From assembly GCA_024704765.1 (NCBI GenBank), contig JAKMXF010000300.1:434001-498000 (forward strand): a stretch of 64,000 nucleotides of DNA, read 5' to 3'. Under the pieces are notes generated by a model, which worked only from the letters and a program-made list of their open reading frames with translations, was not told where the DNA came from and ran no database searches. The DNA comes from Oopsacas minuta (lineage: Eukaryota > Porifera > Hexactinellida > Lyssacinosida > Leucopsacidae). Of the stretch, positions 1-12,743 are shown one piece after another. Position numbers and translations under genes: made by a program. Position 1 is the first letter of the stretch. The number at the start of each line of letters is the position of its first letter.

Positions 1-102
1 TCTCTAGCAATAGTTATTATACCTTATTGAAATGTTAGGGTAGTAATTAGTTGTATACAATGTAAATAGAGTTAGTAGAGCTATACAAGGTAGACAATAA
101 GA

Positions 103-1741
103 TTAATCGTCAGTTTCATAACCGAAATCTCTGCAGTTTCCAAGGATCAAAGGTGCGAAAAGTGTCCACAAGTAGAGGGCGTGACAGAGGTATGAGCTGA
201 TCACTTTGACACCTACAGATGCCCAGGTATTCTGGAACCCATCAGTGTTAGCCATATCCGGTTGTACCCAGTTAGTCAGCTGCATCATAATGTATAGAGC
301 AGCTAGTACAGACATGAAATGATAGAAAGAGTATGAATAAACTACTCTCTCTTTTTCATCATCAACTGCATTAGTAGCACATTTGCTGTCAGAATCTTCT
401 TTCTCATGTTCATCATCCTCAGTAGGAATACAACCAAACAACTCATTAAGCTTGCTCTCTGTCTCTGGGCTAGCGCCACATACCTTCCGGAATTGAGTTA
501 TATTAGAGGTACGGAATGAACTGAACACGACTGTACCAAAGAGGAACAATATACCTATACATATATGTATGGAGTTAATATATTATTACTGAAATTATTA
601 AAAGTTTATTTGTAACTAACCAACAGCTGATGATAGACGAGAATTAGCCACAAAATCTAATCTAGGAGTAGTAGTAGTAAGATTACAGGTTAGTGGATCA
701 TAAGGCTCGTTAGATACAGCACTCCAGATTAGATAGGTAGTGTAGGCACACACCACAGATGATTGAAGTAAACCTAGAGAGAGTAAATATAATAGATTAA
801 TCAGTAACTCATATTATTATAGTATAAGCTCTTGTACCTGAGGATGGTAGCTTGCTCTGTATCCAGGGTAGAACTGATATAACTCCTCCAATTACACAAA
901 GGATAAGGTTAAATGAAATAAAGAATTTGTTGAGGTGACAGCCTTCTGGTTCTGTGAAGAAAATATACATCGATACATAACCTGCTATAGAGCAGATGTA
1001 TAAAAACAAGGAGCAAACCAGGAGACCACCGTATGCTACCCAGGGGGTCCATGCTATGTCCTCATCTATCCAGCTGAGCCATTTCTCAGCCCAGGAGTGA
1101 GCGAAATCAACCAAGAACAACACCTAAGAGAATATTATACAAACAATATTCAATATTATTTGATAATAGCACAAACCTGCAGAAATATGAACAGTCCAGC
1201 TCCAAACATTCCAATGACAAGACAAATATATGAAAACACAAAATAGTTAGTTATGGGAATGAAGAAGAATGCGATAATTAAACCAATGAATATTATCCAT
1301 TTGAATAGCCAGAATCCGTTCTGTACATAAGATCTGGGATCTCTACTGGAGCACACACAGAACATAACTAGCATTAATACAAAGAAGAATACTGCCATAG
1401 CTAGACAGATTCTGTAAACAGCTGATACTCCTATAAATAGATGTATATAAGACATATTGTAAGTGTATTAACAGTAATAACTCACCAAGGAAGGAAGCAC
1501 AGTTTATATCAGGATTTATGTCGAAAACAACCACTCGGAAATTGTTACAGATAAATGAACCTTCCAGCAAACCAGTCACTCCGCGACTCGCGAAAATAAC
1601 TGAGATAATAGCTCCGAATAGGAGCATTACACCATAGGAGATTCTTGTACTGATTGAGGCTCGGAGACCTGGTAAGCCTGAAAAGCAACCACAGGGTCCC
1701 CCACAGCAGAGACAGGAGAGAGGTCCGAGCAAGCAAGCCAT
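103..1741 (-). CDS. SERINC: SERINC family multipass membrane protein (serine incorporator)
   Basis: Five exons join in frame: 1741-1486, 1430-1177, 1123-838, 773-621 and 554-103, giving about 466 residues. Introns are 53-66 nt with GT-AG ends. The start MACLLGPLSCLCCGGPCGC is the cysteine-rich beginning typical of SERINC/TDE1 proteins. About ten hydrophobic segments follow, and the C-terminal part carries the family signature YSYSFYHFMSVLAALYIMM followed by LTNWVQPD. SERINC proteins are membrane proteins linked to serine-containing lipid synthesis and lipid scrambling; that role comes from the family. Length matches the usual 450-500 residues. The copy looks intact, with its stop at 103-105. 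Confidence 0.93.
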
Positions 1742-1967
1742 TTCTTATAGCTAGTGTAAATTATAAGCACTTAGGCATATGGTATATAAATATATAGAAT
1801 TATACGACTTATCAGGAAAATAGGTTACATTGCTTAGCTAGCAGAAACTAATAGATTAAATAGAAATTCTAAGAAGGCAAATAAAAATATAAATAATTAA
1901 CGAATCAAATAAAAAGTTAATTTACAAAGAATATAATTATATAAAGAGTTACATACCGATATAGAGT

Positions 1968-3050
1968 TCAATTCCAAATCTTGAGCTGCATATCATAGGA
2001 CCCAGAACAGAGAGCTAGCCCGTTGGGAGGTACCCCTAAACATGAGACCCTCTTCTGGTGACCGGTTAACAATCCTACACGTACACTCTTCAACACATCC
2101 CAGATAATTATGATACCATCGTTATAACCCGTGAAGAGTAGACGGCCGCTGAGAGAGAATGCTATAGATTGAGCACTGTGTACACCTCCCTGTCCTGTGG
2201 CATAGTTTGCTACCTTGTGCTCAGATCTGATATCAAATAGACTACAAGATCCATCTTCACTGGATACTCCAAACCAAGTTCCAGTCGGTCCGAAACAGAC
2301 TTTGGTGATGTCATCCTCCACCCCGAAGAAAGTATGTACACATTCTCTAGTACGGACATCCCATAGCTTACAGAGACGATCACTACTCCCACTCACTACT
2401 GTATTACCGTCTAAGGCTAGAGAGAATGAGGCTACGTCTTGTAAGTGACCCTTAAAAGTAGCTGTAGACTTCCCAGACTCAACATTCCATACTTGCAATG
2501 TAGCATCCCCAGAGGATGTGATGAGCTCTTCATCACTAAGAAATCTACAACAAGAGAGATAGGACTCGTGTCCCTCTAGTACTCGAGTCACCTGTCGCAC
2601 ACCCACAGGATCTGCTTCTCTAGAGCCTATATTGTAGATGGAACAAGCATTATCTAGTCCACCAGTAGCGACCAGTGATCCGTTAGGGGATAGAGCACAG
2701 GTTAAGGTTCCTCCTTTGGTCATAGAGATAACTGAATGCTGTTTGTTACCACTGAATCCATCCCAAAGGAATAGCACACCATCTTGAGATGCAGACAGTA
2801 TGTGTTGAGAATCGCGAGACCAATCTAGATCGAATATTCTGTCGAAATGACCCTTCAAATGTTGTCTAAGCTGAGGATGAACTTTTTTTGGAAGAGAGGG
2901 TACATCCTCTGCAGCAGCTGATAAGTTTGTGTCAGCGTATTCATTTCTAGCAGCAATCAGCTGTCCCTTAACCTTCTCAACCTCTGCAGTGAGACGTACA
3001 CCTTCCTTACTGTCTGCTGCTCCAGAGATAGCTCGTATATCAGCACTCAT
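1968..3050 (-). CDS. Heterotrimeric G-protein beta subunit (seven WD40 repeats)
   Basis: A 360-residue protein in one coding exon. A short N-terminal helix (about residues 15-45, for pairing with G-gamma) is followed by seven WD40 blades. Recognisable G-beta strings are SASQDG, GGLDNACSIYN, YLSCCRF, TSSGDATLQVWN and the C-terminal GSYDMQLKIWN; G-beta proteins classically end in LKIWN. It couples receptor-activated G proteins to effectors at the membrane. The frame stays open upstream to another ATG at 3173, but that 41-residue extension is unlike G-beta. A donor at 3114 and an acceptor at 3052 would form a 63-nt 5'UTR intron directly before the ATG at 3050, so I chose this start. It lies head-to-head with the gene starting at 3209. 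Confidence 0.93.
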   Translation of the reverse strand: MSADIRAISGAADSKEGVRLTAEVEKVKGQLIAARNEYADTNLSAAAEDVPSLPKKVHPQLRQHLKGHFDRIFDLDWSRDSQHILSASQDGVLFLWDGFSGNKQHSVISMTKGGTLTCALSPNGSLVATGGLDNACSIYNIGSREADPVGVRQVTRVLEGHESYLSCCRFLSDEELITSSGDATLQVWNVESGKSTATFKGHLQDVASFSLALDGNTVVSGSSDRLCKLWDVRTRECVHTFFGVEDDITKVCFGPTGTWFGVSSEDGSCSLFDIRSEHKVANYATGQGGVHSAQSIAFSLSGRLLFTGYNDGIIIIWDVLKSVRVGLLTGHQKRVSCLGVPPNGLALCSGSYDMQLKIWN

Positions 3051-3208
3051 TCTAACTAACTTATAGAAGATGTATGGTAGATATGATTGAATAGTTAAAT
3101 GGTACAAGTAATACCTGTCCAAATTGAAAGTTAATATTTGTATCTTATTATAGGCACTGTAAGCCAATACCATACTTATGTCTAGGGGATAGGCTATAGT
3201 ACAAATGC
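3051..3208. promoter_or_regulatory. Shared divergent promoter region, G-beta / beta-lactamase-like gene
   Basis: Only 158 bp separate the two divergent start codons. Part of it (3052-3114) reads as a 5'UTR intron of the G-beta gene, leaving under 100 bp for both promoters. I see no clear TATA element. That transcription is bidirectional is inferred from spacing alone. Confidence 0.4.
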
Positions 3209-5592
3209 ATGAGACGTGAATTCAGGATAGGAGATATGGCAAAAATAGTTATTTTCCTACTTTCATTAATCGTAATAGGGATACTGTCTGAGAGTGTGAC
3301 AGCCACTGAATGGAATTCTTTTGGACTAAATTTTGAATCAATAATACATTCCTTCAATGTGGGAGGACTGGCGATAGCAGTGGTGCAGAATCAGAGCTAC
3401 TATAAGGCACAAGGCTTCGGGGATAAAGACCAGCTAGGGAGTCTCATGACGAACAACACTGGGTTCTTTATTGGCTCTCTTACCAAAGCATTTACAGCTA
3501 CACTAGCAGTATTACTAGCCAAAAAGGTATATATTCGGTAAAACTTAGTAATTATAAATTATAAGAACTGCCTTGTTTAGCATGGAATAGAAATGGAAGA
3601 TAGTGTGAATCGATTCTACGGACTGAATATAGCTACACCCGAACAAGAGAATACCAATTTGATAGATTTACTAGCACACAGAGTCGGAGCAGGGAGCTAT
3701 GAATTTTTCTGGTTAACTCGTGGTACACAGGAAGGCACAAACGTGCTAGAGAACCCACTGACTAACAAGATAGAGGTTGTACACCAAGGATTCAGGAGTG
3801 AGTTCATATACAGTAGCCTAATGTACTGGGTAGTGGGTGAGGCTCTGGAAGCTATTGCCAGTAACAAAACAGCTGAAGATGAATCAAACGACGAGGCTGG
3901 GGGATCTTGGTGTGATTTGGTGACAGAGTTAGTGATCAATGAGTTGGAGATGAATGAGACTACTTGTAGATGGAGAGATTCAGGGAGAGATGGGATAGGA
4001 GGACTGATGGCTGCTCAGCTGTTTTGGAATGGAACAAACTTAGTGTCTATACCCACAGGCATAGCTGAGTTAGTTTAAATACGATACAAATAGGTTATTA
4101 TTCAGTTTAGCTATACGATTGTCTCTTTAGTCAATGGCAGAATGTACTAGCAGCTTCAGGGTTGATCTCATCTGCTAATGATATGGTAAATTGGCTGCGT
4201 TTCAATTTGAAACTTGGAGAATTTGGATATCTCGAAGAGACTTTAGGACTAACTCACAAAATGTACATGGGTATAGACAATAACTACAGGATGAAGCTAT
4301 CACAGTTTGGTATATCATTCCATACGTATGGATATGGTCTAGGATGGTATATTGGCAACTACAGGGGTAAGTTGGAATGCAAAGCATCTGAACGAATAGC
4401 TTATAAACTGTCTTTAGGTTTCAAAGTGCTGTATCATGACGGACGACTGCTTGGCCATCAGAATCTGGTGTGGCTGATCCCTGACATAGAGTTTGGTGTG
4501 TATTTAGCAGGAACAGGCGGAACCAATGATACAATACAACAAATGATGCTATTAGCGATGTATCTTACTGATGAATTCAGTGGCAATCTCACTAAGCCGT
4601 GGCTAAATGAATACATATTAGTCAACTGGAAGAATCTGTACCCAGAACAGCTGTACTATCCTCCTACACAGCCTCATGCAATAGAGCCTTTAACAACATG
4701 TAATTGTCTGGTTAATGGAACAAGAGTACGATACTGTCAGGAAGAATATTTATACTTTGAGCTGAGTAATAATTACACGAAAAATCAAGCTATAAAAAAT
4801 TATAATTATACCAATGAGGTCTATGGGATTATGCAAATAGATTATTGTAGCAAGTATATACCAGGCTATGTGGCTTCTAAACCATCAACTGAGTATTGTA
4901 TGAAGATAAATAAGTTTATCGGAGAGATACAACCAACTAATCTGACAAATATTTATAACCTTAAGCCTCATGGACAATTCATTTACATACAAAATACAGT
5001 ATTCCAACGTCCGCTGCTGGTGAAAATAAGTGAAACCAAGAGTACAACGGCCTTGTCAGATAATGTGGAAGTTAGTGTTTGTGGACTTACGTTGGATCCA
5101 AGGGTTCCTCCTCATTTCACTAAGTACAGCAGCAGCGGAAACGAAGCTATAGTGACATTGCCTGTCGTTTTCGTAATTCTGGCAATTTTCCTAATAGGAA
5201 TTACTTTAAACAGCCACAAGACTATAAAGAGGAAAATTGATAAATACATATTGTCCAGAATGCCTTACAGAATGACTATTAACAAAAAAGGGATAAAAAT
5301 TGAAAAGCAAGAGAAGATTAGTCTTCTGCTACAAGATCATGGGAATCTTACTGAACACCAGAAGTTAGTGGCAGATATCTGCAAACCAAAACCTAAGAAA
5401 GAGGCTAGTATCAACAAAGAGGATGAAGAAAATATTTTCAAAGGTGTGAAAAGCGCAAAGAAGAAATATGTGCAGATGGTTGATGAAGAGTTTGTGTTGG
5501 TTGAGGGAGAAAAAATATCAGCTGTTGTACAGACAAGAGACGCTACTATTATTGCGAATAAAGGGTCAGAAGAGAGGGATGGAGCTGTATAA
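3209..5592 (+). CDS. Beta-lactamase-like serine hydrolase with C-terminal membrane anchor
   Basis: Three exons, 3209-3526, 3581-4068 and 4131-5592, give about 755 residues. The N-terminus is a signal peptide or anchor (MAKIVIFLLSLIVIGIL; the ATG at 3236 is an alternative start). The beta-lactamase/penicillin-binding-protein fold is indicated by the nucleophile motif SLTK (S90, K93), YSS at about 183-185 where the family usually has YxN, ASGLISSANDMVNW in the middle, and HDG at about 371-373 as the third active-site motif. A later hydrophobic stretch (VVFVILAIFLIGITL) is a probable membrane span, followed by a Lys/Glu-rich tail of about 120 residues. Many N-glycosylation sequons suggest an extracellular enzyme. 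Substrate unknown; animal relatives include LACTB-like esterases and peptidases. Asn to Ser in the second motif may weaken activity. Confidence 0.85.
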
Positions 5593-5801
5593 ATATTACT
5601 GAATATATGGTATAAGGTAGAATTAGTGTCGTATGATTGCTCTTTCATGTTTATTACATAAGTAATTAAAGGAAAATATAGTACAATTATTGGAAAAGAT
5701 GGGCGAATTGAAATAAAGGAATACAAATGATTGCAATATTGAAACATAATAAATTCATATATTGTTAATAAATAAGTGATTATAAAAATAAACTTACTCT
5801 G

Positions 5802-8800
5802 TTAAGGATTTCTCTCAAAGAGGAGATGAACTAGAGCAGAATAGCCAAATTTATATTGCTCCTTAGTTTGAATTAAGTTCATTCTACTGGAATTAAGAGT
5901 CACAACCAATTGAAATACATCTGCTTTCACGCGGTTTTTAACAAGTTTGGAGAGTATATCGACTAAACAATATGATCCAGTTCTTCCTATACCAACATTA
6001 CAATGTACAAGTATCTCTTTAGCCCCTACCCTCTGTCTTATGTAATCAATAAAAGTACAGAAATCAACCACTGATTTCGGTATTCCAGTACCTGACCATT
6101 GTCTGTAATGGAATTGTAGAATATTTCTGCCCTCTCCGTTAGTCTTATTAGTCACAAATATTCCTCTCATACTCATCTTCTCCTGACAATTCTCTTCTAT
6201 CATCTTGACAGAGAAGTTTCCAAAATCCATTTTATCTTCCTCCTTGAGTTCCGCATTTTGAGTTTCATCCCAGTAAGGAGGTGTCCGTCTTATCCCAAAT
6301 TCCTTCTGATCCACTAATATGATAATTACATATAATTCCTGCTCCCATATCATCTGCCAGAACTTGCCTACTTCTGAGGATAGAGGTGCTTGTGTACACA
6401 CATATTTAAACTCTAATTCATTCACTTTAATCTGCACAAGACTAGAATTAGTGTAGTTATCTTGAGGGTCTGTAGAATTAAGTACAACTCTGTTTTTGTC
6501 GTAAGGAATTGCTCGTAATGATCTGTTCTTCTTTACGTTTTGAACTGCTTTAGCAATAGAAGAAGAAATATCTGGTTTTCTAGCTGTCACCTCTTTAAAA
6601 TCATTCTCCACAGATTCAGGATCCATCTCAGCGTGTATTCGTTTAATCTCTGTCTGTAGATCTTCGATTGGATAGATTCCGTAATTCAATTGAGTGTATG
6701 GTCCCTCTATACGTACTGTACTCTCTTGTATCGCTTTATACATGAGGAAGGGGTTGTGGGAGCTATCATTGTTAGGATAGAGATCATTAGTGGTGAGAGA
6801 AGGCTGGAGGAGATCTCGTGAGAAAGGGTCTACTGGCTCAAGGATAGGTTGATTTATAGATTGTGTGATAACTATCGTATCAGTGTTTGTAGCTAAGCTA
6901 GGGATCTGGTCCAGATTTATAAGCATATCGAGAGGCTGGGTGGGTAGGGGTATTGGAGGAGGGGCAGATTCAGGGGGAGGAGGAACCTCATGTTCATCTA
7001 CAACCTCTGTACCTATGTTATAAGGTGTGTATCTAGCTACCAAGAACTTTATCTCTCTTGGGGATTGCTTCAGAGCTTCTAAGGCATCTTCTTTGCTCAG
7101 ATTTCTTAGATTTACTCCATTCGCCTCCAGCAAAATATCATCTACACTTAATCTTCCATCCGAACTAGCAACAGAGTTATCCGTCAAATGCTTAACGAAT
7201 ATTCCTGTAGGGAAATGATCAGGTGGGAGACAGCCTATTTGTATTCCTAATTTCTCATTTGATTCTCGGGACAATTTCATTTCAAATACATGCTCAATAC
7301 AGTGATGATCTGATAGAGGTCTAGAATAGCTGTTGGTGGATAGCTGAGTGAATAGGAGACTAGCAGGTAGATATTCTGGATGATATGAATCCTCTCTGTC
7401 CTCTGCTGGCTGTGTGTCTGTAGATTCTAGTCTAATATATCTCTTTATATCAAGTACTATGGTGGTGTTAGGTTCCCCCTTAATTAATGGGAGTACTTCC
7501 CCTCTTTTCATGCTCTGTATGTTAACCCCATTAATAGCAGTAATCTCATCTCCTCGTAATAATTGTCCGTTGCTCATAGCAGGATCTCCTAGAATAGACT
7601 TCACCAACAGTCCTGTTTGATCAATTTGTTTGGAAATAACTTTCAATCCTAGACCTTGCTCTCCTCTCTCCATAGTGATGGTAAAGTGCTCTTCTCTGAC
7701 GTCAGGGGAGTCTAGTACTGCCATCAGCTCCTGTGTACTGATAGATCGACCTGGCAATGACTCATGACTTAGTGTAGATTTGGTATCAACGTGTTTGAGG
7801 GGTTGGTAAGGAAATTCTGAGAGAGATAACTCGCTAGCTGCCATCAGAGGATCAGGAATAATATCTAACAGGATGGGGTTAACAGCTTTCTTTAAGATAC
7901 TGACAGCCTTTTGTCTGTCTACACCTGTTAATGACTGATTGTTTATTGACATTATTTTAGCACCTGGGTGTAGCTCAGCTGACTGAGAAGCTGGACTACC
8001 CTTGAGGATCTCTTTAATATAAATACCAGTAGTTTGATCCGCCTCCTTCACTGCATGCAGACGTATACCCAGATTACCTGCTGTATCTTTCATAATCATT
8101 ACAGTAATGGTTTGTTCTATAGATAGACTAGCAGGTCTAGGAGATAGCATAAGTTCTGGTGTTGATTCTATTTCAACTGGACTTTGTTCTAACACAACTA
8201 GTGGTAGATCCTGTGATTGTCTTCTGAGCTTAATCAAGAGAGATTTATCATCAGGTAGAGCTCCTAAGAAATCAACCAATTCATCTACTCCCATACCAGT
8301 TAACTCATTAGAATCAATAGATACAATTTGATCTCCATGCTGTACATCTCCTGTCTTCTCAGCTGATGATCCAGCTACTACCTCTGATACATACACAGGT
8401 ACACCTGACTGTCTGGTTAGGATATTAACGTTAAGACCTAGCGAGCCGTGTAGCTTCATTAGCTCAGTCTCTATCTCCACATATTCAGGCTCCATGAACT
8501 TCTCTGGGGTAGCAGGGGGGACAACAGGGGGAGAGGGAGGTAACTGATGAGAGGAAGGGGATTCTGTCTTATTAAGAATTACGTCAGTATAATTAACATT
8601 TTCATTAATGAGCCGGGGTGTGAATTTCTCTGCCATTACTTCTAGTTCTTCTCCCTGAGATAATCGTTTTTCACAACTGACCTTGTCTCTGTGTAATCTT
8701 ATGTGTATATCTGTAAAAGCCTCCATCAAGGTGACAATTTCCGAAGATTTAAGCGAGACTAATCGCACACTATTGACCTCTAATATACGGTCTCCTGACA

Positions 8801-11800
8801 TTAACATACCAGCTATATCACGATTAGTTATCTCACGAACTATAACACATAACTCCCCATTTTCATTGTAATTATCCTCTACAGTAAAACCAAAATCGCC
8901 CTTCAGATCCCTCTTGAGAGTTATTTCAAATTCTTCTTCTGATTCATCAAATGCTCTCTTTATAATTACAGGAGTTTCCATTCTAAATATATTACCTTCT
9001 TCCTGACAAGTTGTCTTAACTATTATTTCAATTTCTTGACTAGTTTGTAGTAAACTCAATACATCTTTATATGTATTGCCTGTTATTGGCTTGCTGTTCA
9101 CAGACATAATCTGGTCAAATAACTTTAATCTCCCATCTAAGTGTGCTGGTCCTCTCACAGCTATGTTTTGTATGTATAAACCTAGAAAAGTAGTAATAAA
9201 TACTTGTACAAGCCGATTATTGTTGTTTCTGGAAGATTGATACCTGGTGTTCTCTCTGGAGGGTTCAGAATGACAGTCAGCCCGAATCCAAATCCAGGTG
9301 CTTGTCTAAGACTTATGCTCATCAGCTTGAGACCTGGCTCTTCCGGTATATCTATCCCAGCTGGTAGAGGCATAAGGTCAGTCTCTGTGTCTACAGGGGG
9401 TATATAAGGATCACTCTTCTCAGAATGTAGAGTACTGAGGGAGCCTTTAGATGAGTAGAATGATACAGAGTCTGTTAGATTCAATGAGCTAGACTCATCA
9501 AATACTCCTTTAAATACTCCCATTGCTACTTTAATACGAGACAGGATCTGATAAGAATGAAATTGCTACAAAATAGATATGATAATATACGCTTATATTT
9601 TATTGCTATATTCATCAGATCAAACCTTGCTTAGTTTGAGTAGATATTTGCTCTGTTTGTAGCTGTTAGTCAGCAGTACTAGCTCAGCTGATTGCAATAT
9701 GGGTGTGGCTGTTTCTTGAGGCTCAATCACAAACCTCTTGTTACGATGCCACATTAGTTTTATAAGTTTCCAAGAGAAGGATAGGACAGGAACCTTTTCA
9801 CGATCTACTATCTTACTCAAGACAAAGCCTCTCGTCGAAACTCCAGCCCATACCTCCTCAGTGCCGAGCTTCTTCTGCCACAACACTCTAATAACGTATA
9901 ACTATAACAACCTGTATTTATGTATTATTATTAAACTTACTTATGATAGACTAATCCGTATTCTGGTAACTTCTGAGCTTGTTTAAGATAAGCTAGTTCT
10001 GCTTCTGTTCTGCTTAACCCCTGGTGTGACTGATGCATCTGTCTGAGTGTATCAGAGATGGTATCAGCTGGTAGAGACTCCAGTACTCTGTAATGTAGAT
10101 AATCTCTTGCTTGATAATAACACTCAACTTCTGTATCTCTTCTATAATCGCCTAGCTCAATCTATAAACATAAAATCAAAGATATACGTATACACTTATT
10201 TCTATCATGATTATGGTTACCTGGAGCGAGAGGCCAGCTAGAGCTAAAGCAGGCTCCTCTTCACAAGATACCCTCCCCTCCAGTAGACCCTTCTTTAGCT
10301 GTAGATAGTATAAATGTCTTGTCTGTCTTGATTTTAACAGACGGACATTCTCTACAAAGAATTTAACTCTGAAGTATACAGAAAATCTCTTATCTCTTCC
10401 TCTTCTCTTATTTCGCTGATGTTTATAAGAGTCTGTTGGTTTGTCTATCCAGCCTTTGGGGGCGTATTTGAATATAGAGACCTCTGGGTCTAGAAATACC
10501 TCCTCTCCCTGCTGAATGATAGCTAGACTAAAGTTCTCTGGTTCCTGGAGAGAGAGGAAGGCTACGACTTGTTGGAAGAGATCCAGTACTAACGAATTCT
10601 CATCTACGTTGGCTATAAATGTTTTTGAGTTCAGTAGAATTACCTACAATACAGAGAGCATTAACTAGTAATTTACATAGAGACTACACTGACTACCTAC
10701 TTCTACATCTCTCCTGTCTACAAGAGTTGTAGCAGTGAAGAGAAGGGGGGAGGTGTCTGTTGGCTTATTGAGAGGATGAGTACCAGTCAATTTCTGGAAA
10801 TCTGGTCCCAAAATCTTTCTGAGTTTAATCATACTCTCCTCTCTGTTCTCCAGGTTCTGCCACTCCTCATCATATGTAGGTTCAAACACATACACTTCAT
10901 GGTCTGAAAGTTTCCTTCTTGTACCTGTAGTAATTGTATCAATTAGATGACTAAGGAACAGCTGATTAACTAATCTTACCGCGCTTCTTTCTAACAACTG
11001 TTGGTGTCAATTCGTCTCCAGACTCTGTACCAGAATGACCCTCAACTGGTAGCTCCACCCCAGCTTCTAGAGCCTGTGACAGAGTGAGTAGATCAGTACC
11101 AGACCTCCTGCCTCTAGCCCTATCTTCTCTCATAGAAGGACTGTCTACAGTGCGACTAGGTGAAGAGCTGAGCTGTGAGAATCTATTGATTGGAGCTAGA
11201 GGGAGAGCTCGTTCTCTTGGAGATTCCTGCTCATTCACTCCGGGATAAATAGGGTAGTTCTTTGGATCATCTAATCCGTTAGAAATAGAAGGAGGAGGAT
11301 CATCTTGTGTAATACTCCTGGGTATTAGAGAAGAATCTTCCTTGTCATTTGTATCAGCTGCAACAGCAGGAAGGAATGAAGTATTTCCTCTATCATTGGT
11401 ATCAGGATCTAACTCTTGTTGAGTAAACTTGATTAGAGTATCAATCTCATGAATATATTGCTGTTGATATTCGGTCTCTGATAAAGTACTAGAGTCACTC
11501 TCTATCAGCTGTTCTTGTACTACCCCTGAGCTACCACTACTACTCCCTGTATACTCCTACAACCTCAATATTAATATATATTCCATAATACATACATAAC
11601 AATTATCACACTACCATAGCAGAAGATAGGTGCTTTGGTATCCCAGTAGAATCAGTTGACATAGGACGCTCAGATCTTCTTACACCCAGCAATATAGATG
11701 TATCTGTATCTAAGTCTACTGTAGGGATTTTAGAGAGTAGGGAAGAATGACTGACGTCATCAAATGAGGAGGATATGTGTCTGCTATACATTCCACTCAG

Positions 11801-12674
11801 TCTAGCTTTCTTCTGTTGATGAATAGGCTCAGGTACAGACATGTGTCTGTATATGCTGTCTAGACTGTTGACTCTCTGTAGAGCTGCAGTGGGAGGATGT
11901 GTAGTAGGAGGAGGGGGAGGGGGAGGGAGAGAAGAGGGGAGAGCAGGTTCCATTTCAGCTTCATCCAATTCTCTAAATAATATATATTCATATTGTATGC
12001 TAGTAAATTGTATTATATAAGTACCTTGCTAGAGAATGAGAATTCTCTTTCCCTGTAATATCCTGTATCGTAGTGACGTCAGATGATAGTAACGTGTTTA
12101 GCTCTACTTCTTCTCCTCCTGATGCATCTTTGTAGTCCAAATACTCATCTATAATCTCCTGTAGAGTGACGTCACGCGCAGAGGGATCCTCCTCTCCCAT
12201 TCTCATCAGCAGGTCTCTGAGACTGTTATCATCCATCTTCATCTACACACAGGATAGAATTACAATTATCATCACGTCACTATTTATATAAATTACCAGG
12301 AGACCATCTTCTTGTGGGAGCATAGCACTAGCTGTTATACACATTCCTAGTGAGAACATATATATAAGCTCTACGTCAGATTTCTCTAGACCTCCTCCCT
12401 GATAGGTCATCAGTTCTGGAGCCATGAACAGGCTCTGCTCCTCTAACTTAGAGTTGTAGACCCCAGGACAGAATTGTACGCCAAGTGGACCAATTAAGAA
12501 GGTATCGGGAGTGATGAGGAGAGAGGGACCGCCCACCCAGGAACTAGGATCTGTTTCTAGAGTGTGTAGAAGTGAGAGAGCTGCTTCTGATAAGATACAC
12601 CATACTTCATCTTCATTCAGACAGCCTGACTTCTGGGCTACCAGTTCTTTCAGTGTTACTCTTTCAGCTGCCAT
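5802..12674 (-). CDS. PTPN13: PTPN13-like protein: KIND - FERM - six PDZ - divergent tyrosine phosphatase
   Basis: Ten exons join in frame: 12674-12297, 12242-12025, 11972-11615, 11556-10980, 10924-10701, 10643-10221, 10161-9941, 9887-9626, 9547-9244 and 9181-5802, about 2114 residues. Order: KIND domain (about 5-165), disordered Pro/Ser linker, FERM domain (about 583-890), six PDZ domains (about 960-1706) and a C-terminal PTP domain (about 1826-2114). This is the layout of animal PTPN13/PTP-BL, a submembrane scaffold phosphatase; vertebrate PTPN13 has five PDZ domains. The phosphatase signature is HCNVGIGRTG (C2049, R2055), so nucleophile and arginine are kept, but the WPD loop reads WSG (W2017) and the KNRY loop reads KNRS, so the general-acid Asp and the phosphotyrosine-stacking Tyr are missing. 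Catalysis is doubtful; scaffolding is likely. Confidence 0.92.
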
Positions 12675-12743
12675 ATAAACTACTAGCACATGTAAATAAG
12701 GAATAGATATAACAAATGTGAAAAATAATCAATGATACATAGG

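Noticed and set aside
9182-9209. Apparent 22-28-nt micro-intron in the PTPN13-like gene
   Set aside because: An earlier donor at 9243 (CACCAG|GTATCA) gives a normal 62-nt intron, the right phase and the expected PDZ sequence, so the tiny intron is not needed.
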